This document shows, piece after piece, positions 51,528-61,854 of a stretch of 64,000 nt of DNA. The stretch is from Mytilus edulis (taxonomy: Eukaryota; Mollusca; Bivalvia; Mytilida; Mytilidae). The notes under the pieces were generated by a model that did no database searches, was not told where the DNA came from, and worked only from the letters and a program-made list of their open reading frames with translations. How positions within the stretch are numbered: position 1 is the first letter of the stretch; each line of letters starts with the position of its first letter. The stretch is taken from positions 41,883,373 to 41,947,372 of the forward strand of contig NC_092350.1 of NCBI RefSeq assembly GCF_963676685.1, written 5' to 3'. A program made the translations under genes and the position numbers.

Positions 51528-51948
51528 TGTATACAAAAAGGTTTCCTAAAATCTTCAATCAATTACTACTGTGTACTTTTTCCCTGAAATCTTCAATCAA
51601 TAACCATGATAACTAATGTAGTTTGCCACTAAGATCTTCCATCAATTACTATTGTACTTTTTACTAAGAATATAAATCTGAAAAGAGAGGTGAAATATAT
51701 ATGAAGTATTATTTAACAATACTTGAGAAGGTATGCTTGTCAACAAAAAAATCTACTCTGTCAACATGTTCAATTTAATTTGAACACTTTGGAAGATAGA
51801 TTCATGCTGTACAGACATTAACAATGATTGTGGTGTTCTTATCTGTTCAACATGTTCAACACATGCAAACTTGAGAAATATATTGTGATGTGACTTTTCA
51901 AATGTGCCTAAGCCAATGCAAATGTACAATTCTTTACAATACATGGAA

Positions 51949-52743
51949 CAGTCAGGGGACTTACTTAAATAAGTGATTATCTAAATCACTGATTTAAGTA
52001 ACATTATTTCCATAAAGGTTGGAAGTTAGAGTTGTCTTTCTTTAATAATCACCTATTTAAGTAGTACAAATTAATCACTAGAAGAAGTGATTTAATTTTA
52101 TTGTAGCTTTAAATATAGAATACTAATGATCCAGGGACTAATTATGTTTACTTAACTTTAATTTAATTTAATTAACTTATCAGAACCAACATCTGTGTTG
52201 TCTAGGATGACCAGGTCATTTCAGGTGATGACCTTGTACTGAATCTAGGATAATGACATAAAAATCACTTGTTTAAGTATCAGACCTCAATTTCCTTCCC
52301 AAAAATCACTTCTTTAAGTATCATTCTTTTAATAATCCTTACTAATTTCAACACCCCTGAACAGTGAGATTTTTATCGCGAACAGTAGAATTTTATTACA
52401 TAATCTGAAAGATGAAACCTTGAACTTCACAGGAAAAATACTCCCACTGCTGGGAAAAATCTTTTAAGAAAGTATCAGTTCATTATGTAAAGCCATTATT
52501 ATAGCATTTTTTCAACTAAAATAGAATTTTCAGCTAAATGATAGCATCAAAGGCAGAAACCTTTCTACTTAAAAGAAGCAAAAAGTTTTGTTTTTTTTAA
52601 TTTTACTAATTAAAAGATATTATTTAAACCTATGTGTTTAAAATTTGGAAAAAAATACAAAATTCCAATTTGTGACAAAAAAACGATTTTGCTACTCAAA
52701 TAAGTGATTTAAAAATCACCTATTTCAGTAAGTCCCCTGACTG
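51949..52743. mobile_element. 795-bp non-autonomous DNA transposon, 5-bp target duplication TGGAA
   Basis: The terminal inverted repeats start CAGTCAGGGGACTTACT (17 identical bases) and continue with a few mismatches to about 35 bp. The flanking pentamers TGGAA (51944-51948 and 52744-52748) are the target duplication. Subterminal words of the AAGTGATTTAAGTAA type are repeated inside. No transposase frame. The 5-bp duplication and CAG ends would fit hAT5-type elements, but the assignment is tentative. Confidence 0.9.
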
Positions 52744-53439
52744 TGGAAGGTACCAGAAAAGAGTACTAGTACTGTGAAGTGCCTAATTACAGATCCTAAC
52801 AGAGATGACCACTTTCATGTTTTGCAAATATTGACAGTCAAAATTCGCCAAAAAAGAAGGGTGCAGATGGCGCCCAAGAAGAGTCATATGTGTAAGTTTG
52901 CTCTGTTAGCAACTGATCTACTACTGCTCAGATAAGTGGGTGCTTTTTTCAATTAAATCACAGTTAGTGGCAAAAAGTAAAGAACTTTGGTCTTGTGGCA
53001 AGACAACCAGTTAAAATGATAATCAGCAAAATCATGGCCACAGAGTCCTTTCACCACCAAACACCACTGTATACCGCTGAACACCCCAAAAAAACAACAC
53101 TGACCACAGTGATACTATACAATAAAACGATAAAATAAATTAAATAGCATATTATTAAATCAATTTTTAGATTTTTATGTGCATCATTGTTATGTCAAAG
53201 TCGATAATCAATAAATCAATATAGAGTTAATTGTCCCCAGATTCATCCCTTTATCCAGATTACATTGTGTGTGTATATGTATATATATATTAAACATTTC
53301 AAATAAAATTCAAACATATTCGTAATAAGTAATCAGTTCAAGTATCCTTGATTTCTCTTCATCAGTCATGTCAGTTAGATTTTGATATATATATATATAT
53401 GATAAATGTCTCTTCTTAAAAGAGGGGCAAAAGATACCA

Positions 53440-54114
53440 CAGGCCTCTACAATAACTTTTTTTTTCAACTACCAAAACTTACTTGTCCGAATGAAATTGT
53501 TACTTGTCCAATTTTTTTTTTTACTGTAAAATAATCTTTTTACATCTTCAGTTGATTAAAGGAACAAAACGAATTGAAACAATAGAACAGAATTTGATGG
53601 GTTTTTTTTAAAATAATTTTCAAAAATATGAGTCAAGTACAACTGAATCAATTCATGTCACAGGACTTAGGTTATAGTTCTCATCAATGCTAGTCTCATC
53701 AGACTCTGCACATGAGGCACCATCTGATAGGCCTGTACACTCATTTGACATTTGTATCCTATATTTTTCTAAGTAGAAAAAAGTGTATTCAAATACAATC
53801 AATAAAAAGAAGATAAGGTCTGACTGCCAATGAGAAAACTCTCAGCAAGAGACCAAATGACACAGAAATTTACAACTATAGGTCACTATATTGCAAGTAT
53901 TGTTTTTTTTCTACTTATGATCAAATATGATTTTGTTAATTTTATGGTAAATAAAAAAAATATTTTTGTAAAAAAATGTTCATCAAAGTTGAATAATTAA
54001 AACTTTTTTTCTGCAAAATAATTGAACCTGTCCCGACGGACAAGCTTGATACAGCTTTTACTTGTCCGACCTTTTTTCCCTCTGGTATCGGACAAGCGTT
54101 ATTGTCGAGGCCTG
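53440..54114. mobile_element. 675-bp non-autonomous DNA transposon, 5-bp target duplication TACCA
   Basis: The ends are CAGGCCTCTACAATAAC and the reverse complement of GTTATTGTCGAGGCCTG, 16 of 17 bases matching. Flanking TACCA occurs at 53435-53439 and 54115-54119. The empty site is known from other copies of the host repeat (GATACCA.AGGG), which confirms the boundaries. CTTGTCCGA words recur near both ends. No coding region. Confidence 0.9.
53800..53895. repeat. fragment of the GAGACAACTATCC dispersed repeat inside the 53440-54114 element
   Basis: AGATAAGGTCTGACTGCCAATGAGAAAACT...AGAGACCAAATGACACAGAA...ACTATAGGTCAC is the family of 30965-31280. Its position inside the transposon shows nested insertion or capture. 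Confidence 0.6.
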
Positions 54115-55019
54115 TACCAGAGGCACAATCAAACTCAGAAATCGAAAATAAACTGACACAATGACGGACAACTCCATGGCTAAAAAAGAAAAAGACAAAC
54201 AGACAAATAATAGTACAAGATAGTATTAATATTCATGATATAGGTACAAATATTTTAAAGATGAAAAAAAACAAGAAAAAAAAACATATTTGAGGTGTCC
54301 AGTGACTGTGTTTGATGTAGATATTTGGTCTGTTAATCTTATTATTTGTTGAATTTATAACTTAAATATTATATTTAGGTCACATTTATAACGATAAAAG
54401 ATAACTAAAAAAAATGGGGGTTTTCGCTGGTGTTCCACTGTGTGTGGTGGTGTTTGGTGGTGAAAAGACCTAGAAAGGGTGCCTACTAATTGCTGTTGTG
54501 TGCCCAACTTTTCGTCTTTTGAAAACATCCCATGGAACTCAGAGACTCAGCAGTTGATATGCTGGACTGAGGGATTTCTTGAGTTACGTAGAATTAAATT
54601 CTTTGGATGGGTTGTTCTCTCCCCAGATGTGGAGATGTTGTGAAAGCTAATATATGAACAACCAAACAAACATCAGTGTCCACCTGTCCACAGAAAAAGT
54701 ATATTTCCTGAGAATGATCTTCATTTACTATTTTTGATTTTCACTTATTGTTTTTACATATCACAATGAAAATAATAAATAAATCAATCATGTCAATAGA
54801 AAAAGAAAACACAGTTAAAAGGAAATGAAGATCACGAAATATATGCTTCATAAATACAGAATAATTCTGTCTAGCAGTAATGAATCACTATATATAATAG
54901 CACTAAACCATCTGACTAGACTATTGAACTGTCAGACCATTGAATCATTTGACTATTTGACCGTCAGATTACCACTATGGCTAGTCAAAATAATTATGAC
55001 GACTTGAAAGGCTTTTTAA

Positions 55020-55278
55020 CCCTCTTGCTGCCAACCGTTTTTCAAGGTTGCATTTCATATGCAAGAGAATACGACAGCTACGTCTGTGACCTAACATGCC
55101 AAACAACGTCATTCGATATATGACGTCACGACATAATGACCGTTACATTTGGGACCAATTGGAGAAAATCATGACACTGTTTAATCTTCGGTTTTTTAAT
55201 TCCAAGAGATACAGCATTGATTGAGAAACTTGCATAAATTTTACCATGGACATATGTGTCCCTCCGGCAGCAAGAGGG
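55020..55278. mobile_element. MITE with CCCTCTTGCTGCC ends (piggyBac-like?)
   Basis: The 13-bp ends CCCTCTTGCTGCC (55020-55032) and GGCAGCAAGAGGG (55266-55278) are perfect inverted repeats. The left end is preceded by TTAA, the piggyBac target; the right flank reads ATTT, which would be a decayed TTAA. About 259 bp, no coding region. The class is a guess. Confidence 0.65.
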
Positions 55279-55526
55279 ATTTGTGGCGCCTTCCTAACTA
55301 TAAATTATTTAGACTACACAACAGCCCCTACAATGGATCTGTAGCCGAGTATGCTAAATTTTTTCTGCGGCTTTGATGGAGAAACATTTGTTTGCCACAA
55401 TTTCTTTTCATTCAGTTTTTTAGTTTTACCAAGGTTACATGTATTTATGTTCGTGCCTCAGCTGTAACCAGGCCAGGATAATTGTTTTTCAAAATCCTCC
55501 GAATACCTCTTCCCAAGAAAATCAAA

Positions 55527-55727
55527 TGGTAATCCCCTAAGAAGACTAGAGATATGAAAATTTATGAACAAGATAATAATTTGTATTTGACCCAAATACT
55601 TAATCCTAAGATATATAGATCCTTACTATTAATCCCCTAAGAAGACTAGAGATATAAAATGAACAAGATTGTATTTGACCCAAATACTTAATCCTAAGAT
55701 ATGATCAGATATATAGATCCTTACTAT
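55527..55727. repeat. direct duplication of about 95 bp
   Basis: AATCCCCTAAGAAGACTAGA followed by GATAT.AAA...GTATTTGACCCAAATACTTA and ATCCTAAGATAT occurs at about 55530 and again at about 55630. Each has small indels. It lies just upstream of the CPSF3 start. Confidence 0.85.
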
Positions 55728-55984
55728 AATTTTCGGCATATTTTTTCATCATGGGCGCAGACATCTTGAATTTTACAAATGCAGATTTTTAAAAGAAACG
55801 AAACTATTTAAAAATGAGGTATTATTAAACAAAACAAATAAATTAAATAGATATTTCATATAAAAATATATGAATTTGCAATGAAATAAAGTTATTTTTG
55901 TGTTATTTTATGAAAATGTATGACATTTTACAGTATTTATGTAAGTTCTGTTTGTCATATTAAGAAGTAACAATCAGAAAAAAA

Positions 55985-58900
55985 ATGGCTTCTAATGAAA
56001 CAACAGAGGGCCAAGTTCCTATAGAAGAAAGTGATCAGTTGATAATAAAACCATTGTTAGCATATATTTTCACTCATAAATAATAACTATAGATTCTTAG
56101 CTTGTTCGTCCTTTCATATAAAGTATTATTAACTGTGCCTACACACACACAAACAAAAAACCAATCAAACATTGTGATTTTTTTTTTTTACAAATATCAC
56201 TTTCTACCTACCATGAATACATGTATATGGTCAGATCATATGGTTTCGTACGTCAAACGAATTTGTACTATGCATGTTTTTTTAATGGAAATTGTGACGT
56301 CACAATGCATTCTTAATAGCATGAAAACCCATGAGACAAGACTATCGTTAATTAGATTTATATAATTTTGCGAAATAGGGCGCCCAAATTAAATAATTAC
56401 AACATAACTGTGTCATTATATCAAAGGTACCGATGATGGCTTTAACTTGTGTGGAAAGAAAGCACCTACTGACATCGTTGAACTTGAAGAACTGTTGGTT
56501 CCAATAGACGTACCTTTATATCACAATCTGGATATCTACACAGCTTGACCAAGGAATCTTTGCTTTTAATTTATGCAAATAATAGGACTGCTTGAGTACC
56601 GCATGCCTAAAAAAGAACTCTAAATTTGATATCTGATACATACATGACATACATCTTTATGCAGATTTTTCTCGAAATCGCAAAAATTAGTCTCACATTT
56701 TTGTCCATTCTTCTAAAAATGCAATGATAAAACATGGATAATGCCCGCAAAAATTTCTGAATTTATAGTAGTCATGCTGGTTTAGAATTATCTCTATTTA
56801 AAATTTATTATATATCATATTTCTCTCATTGATTAATATTTATTTCAGAGGTTCTGGTCAAGAAGTAGGTAGATCATGTCACATACTGGAATTCAAAGGA
56901 AAGAAAATTATGGTAAATATTCAGTAACAGGTGTTAACTTTCCAGAACCTAGTTTTTTCTTGGGACATTTGAGTGATCAAATCTTTCACTATCATGACTA
57001 TTTAGGGAAAAGAAATCACAATTTATACACCTTTCATAATAATCATGATAATGTGACCATAAAAAGTTGTATGTCATTTAAAAATGTAATAATTTCTTAA
57101 GCAAGTAAGATCAAATATCAAAATCACATTTGTGTGCTTAAGCAAATATTAGTTGGTTGCAATTGACATGGGTTAATCAATTTAACAAGAGTGTGACGAA
57201 ATACAGAAAAATCTTCATCATGGTAATACACATAGATGACCTTATCATGCTTATCCGGTTGATCCAAGAAAGTAAACAACACCTTTGATTAATTCACTTT
57301 TTTGTAAATGTACATTTTAATTACATTAAAGGTGCATAAAATACCTCAGCTAGCTCAGAGAAAGAGATTAAATCAGTTTCAAGTAGGAGTCATGAAATAT
57401 GTTCCAAAACAGGCAGATTTTTTGGTTTGCATATTTATCAAATATATATCACCTTGTGAATAAAATCTCAGTATATTTGGAGAATATTACGGTACCTAAA
57501 AGAAAACTCTTCAAAGGACTCAATTTCAAACACATCTGTTTTACTATTTAAATTATGACTAACCACAAACTAAATTTTTCAATTTACAGAAGTTAACTCT
57601 CCATGCAACCAACATGTACAATTGGCAATTAAAATGAAGTTTATGATTGTAAGAGTACATTTATATTGTTAAAACGCCATTTTTTCTGTATTGTAGTTGG
57701 ACTGTGGCATTCACCCAGGACTTCATGGAGTTGCTTCCCTTCCATACCTAGATTGTGTAGATGTTGAAGACATAGATCTGTTGCTGATCAGTCAGTGAGT
57801 GTTAAATTGAAAGCAAAAAATTTAAATACATTTTAAAAAATTTCATTTATCTTGCAGTGATTATAGTTTGGCAGTGCCGTACAGGAATAAAATTGAGAAT
57901 GGAAATGGGGAATGTGCCAAAGAGACAACAACCTGACCATAGCGCAGACAACAGCAGAAGGTCACCAACAGGTCTTCAATGCAACGAGAAATTCTCGCAC
58001 CCGGAGCCATCCTTCAGCTGGCCCCTAAACAAATATATTCTGGTTCAGTGATAATGAACAAATTGTACACAAGAAACTAAAAGTTAAAATAATACAAGAC
58101 TAACAAAGGCCAGAAGCTCCTGACTTGGGACAGGCACAAAAATGCGGCGGGGTTAAACATGTTTGTGAGATCTCAACCCTCCCCCTATACCTCTAGCCAA
58201 TGCAGAAAAGTAAACGCATAACAATACGTACATTAAAATTCAGCTCAAGAGAAGTCCAAGTCTGATGTCAGAAGATGTAACCAAAGAAAATAAACAAAAT
58301 GACAATAATACATACGGTAAATAACATCAGACTGCTAGCAGTTAACTGACATGCCAGCTGCGGACTTCAATTAAAATGATTGAAAAATTATGTCTTCATC
58401 ATATGAATATCTGGCACAATCCTCCCCGTGAGGTGTTTAGTATCATACCATCACAATAATCGAATGAAACATGGTTGAACTAAAACAGATAAGATAGAGA
58501 ATAGGGAATGTGTCAAAGAAACAACACCCTGACCAAAGAGCAAAAAACAGCTGAAGGCCACCAATGGGTCTTCAACACAACTAGAAAATACCACACCAAA
58601 AACCTGCTTCAGCTGGCCCCTAAACAAAGATGTGTACTAGTTCAGTGATATTGGAGGCCATACTAAACTCCAAAACATATAATTGAACTAAAATCAAGAC
58701 TTAACAAAGGCCAGGGGCTCCTGACTTGGGACAAGTGCAAAAATGTTGCAGAGCCTGGGTTATACATGTTTTGTGAGATCTCAACTCTATACTTCTGGCA
58801 AATGTGGAATAAAACAGATCTGTTAAGTATATTAGTTTCTATAGCGAGATTTAGTTTTTGTTTAGTACTATATAGTTCTATGTTCTTTATATTTTACAGC

Positions 58901-59580
58901 TTTCATTTAGATCATTGTGGAGCATTGCCATATTTCTTAGAGAAAACAGCATTCAAAGGACGGTGTTTCATGACCCATGCAACAAAAGCTATTTATAGAT
59001 GGCTTTTGTCAGATTACGTCAAAGTCAGGTACATTAATATAGCAGTCCAACTGATTTTAATGTCACCCTTATCAGTGACACTTACATTAAGAAAGTAAAG
59101 TAACAATAAATACTGCATGAAGTTATAACTGTATTAAATGATAAGGTTGCTTTACTTTCCAAAACTTATATTCATCATCAGTTTGAATTAATTTTATACT
59201 GATAAGGATTTCAATAGATGGACATCAGCAAGGTTTCTAGAGGAAAATGTTGTTGAAATCATAGTTGATTTCTGTTTGATGGACATAAAATAGTCATATG
59301 GTCACTGCCCTCATTTTTTGGTAAAAAATGTCAATAATCTACTTTTTACAGCTAATAAATTGATGAAGTTACACTTATTTCCTGTTTTGTGATATGATAC
59401 TTCACATTGATATTCTGATATTATCATCAAACAGTGTGTCTTAACATGCTTATAGACTTATACATTGATATTTTCATTTGTTTTGTATTTTGCAGTAATA
59501 TATCGTCAGAATATCAGCTGTATGCAGACAGTGATATAGAGAAAAGTATGGACAAAATTGAGACTTTAAATTTTCATCAG
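55985..59580 (+). CDS. CPSF3: CPSF73 pre-mRNA 3'-end endonuclease, first five exons (3' end outside window)
   Basis: Exons 55985-56055, 56849-56912, 57697-57794, 58900-59028 and 59496-59580 join in phase to give 149 residues. They align without gaps of note to the N-terminus of animal CPSF3 (about 684 residues in human). It is the zinc-dependent endonuclease of the cleavage and polyadenylation complex and also cleaves histone pre-mRNA. Visible are [37 protein letters not shown], the metal-binding HFHLDH at about residues 78-83, and [20 protein letters not shown]. The first donor is GTTAGC (weak). The remaining metallo-beta-lactamase and beta-CASP parts lie past 64000; the sixth exon is not found in 59581-64000, so that intron exceeds 4.4 kb and holds a DNA transposon and a LINE. 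Confidence 0.93.
57880..58210 (+). repeat. dispersed repeat, first of two neighbouring copies
   Basis: GGGGAATGTGCCAAAGAGAC, CAACCTGACCATAGCGCAGA, TCAGCTGGCCCCTAAACAAA and TCCTGACTTGGGACAGGCAC occur in order. The same order returns at 58490-58800. It lies in a CPSF3 intron. The open frame at 57857-58051 is repeat, not exon. Confidence 0.75.
58490..58800 (+). repeat. dispersed repeat, second copy
   Basis: GGGAATGTGTCAAAGAAACA, CACCCTGACCAAAGAGCAAA, TCAGCTGGCCCCTAAACAAA and CTCCTGACTTGGGACAAGTG match the copy at 57880-58210 with moderate divergence. A further fragment occurs near 36500. Confidence 0.75.
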
Positions 59581-59883
59581 GTAAGACAAAAATAATGGTT
59601 ATGTTTTTAACCCAACCATTAAGTCTATGTCATTACTCTAGATTTTAAAATATGAGAGAAATCTAAATTATTAAAACATTATATGAGTACATGACTAACA
59701 GAAAGTATAAAATACCATTTTAATTATCTACCACCAGCTTGTAATTCTTTCTGAGAAGAAGAAAAATGATACTGATGCCTACAACCTAAATGCAGGATAA
59801 TAGACAAGGAATCCTGATTTCCTTGGAGATTGTTTAAAGAACGTCTGAACCCCTTTATTTAAGGGTAACAGATAAGTCTGAGT

Positions 59884-61209
59884 CAGTGTTCTCCCCAGGC
59901 CGTTTTAGCGACGCTATATTTTTTCACCGGGATGCTATGATAATTCCTGCGACACTATAATTATTTTGAAGATGCTATCTTTAATACTTGTCCTCAATTT
60001 TGAACTTTCATCTATTATCGATTATGATCATAAAAATTATATCACCTTTAATTGTAATCCCTTTAAGTCGGACACTTAAGGCAATTAAGAGATTAAATAG
60101 CTAGGTGTTAATTGCCCTCCGGGTGATAACTGTTTGAATGCGAATGTCCCAAGCTGACACTTGTGGCATGACTAATACCACGTGTCTGCAATCACCAATT
60201 TCGACATGGAAAAATGCAATCACAAAACAATTTGAAATCTATGTTTTGTATTACGAAATTTCAAAGATTGAAACGATTTTTATTTTTTTTAAAAGATCGT
60301 TTATTTGTGCAACTCTTCAAAATTACTTTTTTTTCTCTACCGGTAATACGAGAGCGAGAATTTTGGTTTGGAGCTAAAATGAGTTTAATACTTCTTTAAA
60401 AAGTTATCATAATTGGCTTATGTTTATGTTTAATCCATTTAATGCATTAAAAGCGTCTTATTCATTCACAATCTCTTGTCAAACATTGTTTATTCTCGGA
60501 CTCATTTTCGTCAATTTTTCTACGGCCGCCATTGCACATTTTTGTGTAAACCACGGATGGGAACCGGACCAGATATGACAAAAATCCGCATTTTCACGAT
60601 AATGACAACAGATGGACAGTAAGACAGAAAAAATATACCAAGAGAGAAAACTACGCATTAACAGACTATTTGTTAGATAAATTTGTTAAAAATACATATC
60701 ATTTTGATGTAAAGATAAGAAACAACTGGGACTAATTCATTGAGTGCCATGAAACATTATGAATTTCATAAACATGATAAAAAAAGTTTTTAAATTGATT
60801 TTTTTTGCTACTTTTGCTACTTTATCTTTACTTAATATAATATAAAAAATAGTTAATTTTGTGTACTAGATATTGAGTTTTGTATATATACAGGTTGCAC
60901 TATAATGAACCATTCATTCATTTGACTTATTGTTGGGTATATAACTGAAACCTCATATTTATTTTTGTTTGGCACAAAAGGAAAAAAATAATTCTGTAAC
61001 TATAAATGAATAAAAGAAAACATAAACTGAAACAACTGTTTTTGTGGTTATAGTTTAATTGTATTCTCAGTTATGAATTGAACAATATAAACTAAAACAT
61101 AAAAAGGAAATAGAGCATCAACGCGACGCGACAAATGACATTAAAAAAAAATCAGTTATTTTTTTTACGCAAAATGTGATGCTATCAAAAATTTCTGGGG
61201 AGAACACTG
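59884..61209. mobile_element. 1326-bp non-autonomous DNA transposon, 5-bp target duplication TGAGT
   Basis: The 15-bp ends CAGTGTTCTCCCCAG and CTGGGGAGAACACTG are perfect inverted repeats. TGAGT lies on both sides (59879-59883 and 61210-61214). Repeated GATGCTAT words occur near the ends. No transposase frame is present. It lies in the CPSF3 intron after exon 5. Confidence 0.85.
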
Positions 61210-61817
61210 TGAGTTATCCAAAATAAATGAATTTAACATTTATAATATGAATATTATGATATTTGATATGATTTTCAATGAGACAACTATTCACTTAAGT
61301 TTTCATATTATATCTGTTGACTCTGCTTCATTTCAGTTAACATTTTCACTACATGTATAACAAGTTAATATTCCTTTCAGTACTTTGGGAAAGAAGACTT
61401 TTAACAACTGCTCTGAACAAAACATTTGAAAAGAAATTACTTTAATGTTGTACCTTTTAAGTGTATCAATGTTCATATTCAAGTCAGATTAGCACTGGTG
61501 ATTCTTTGATTATTACTTTAAGACAAAAAGTGAAATGATGAAAAAAAAATCAAAAAAAATCATGAACTATGTAGATATTTGCAATTGAGAACACAGCAAT
61601 TCACATCAGCTGGTACATGTATGTGTTTAAAAGTTGTGTTAGTGCTTGTATTGCTAAGAAAAAACATACCTCATAATTGTACTACAATTTGTAATTTGTA
61701 GCAAGTACATAAAAATGTGAAAAAAAGAAAACATCACAATTTTGTATTTTATAGTTTTAATTTTGTACATAATCAGGCTGTTAGTTTCTTGTTTGGATTA
61801 TTATACATTTGCTCATT

Positions 61818-61818
<1 letters not shown>

Positions 61819-61854
<36 letters not shown>

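Larger units (their letters stand above)
53420..54235 (-). repeat. 3'-end fragment of the RYIDDV retroelement, split by a transposon
   Basis: On the minus strand the tail with CCATGGAGTTGTCCGTCATT and GTCAGTTTATTTTCGATTTC ends with TACCA and is interrupted; AGAGG-side sequence resumes at 53439. Joining the two sides restores the family text GGTATCTTTTGCCCCTCTTT. Confidence 0.7.

Noticed and set aside
51527..55985. Shared bidirectional promoter between MTRF1L and CPSF3
   Set aside because: The start codons are about 4.4 kb apart and the gap is full of transposons; no compact shared promoter is visible.
57857..58051. 64-codon open frame
   Set aside because: It lies inside one of two neighbouring dispersed repeats in a CPSF3 intron.
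61376..61460. A sixth CPSF3 exon after TTTCAG near 61380
   Set aside because: The following sequence (TACTTTGGGAAAGAAGACTT) does not encode the expected VKEVAGIKF-like segment and soon hits stops.
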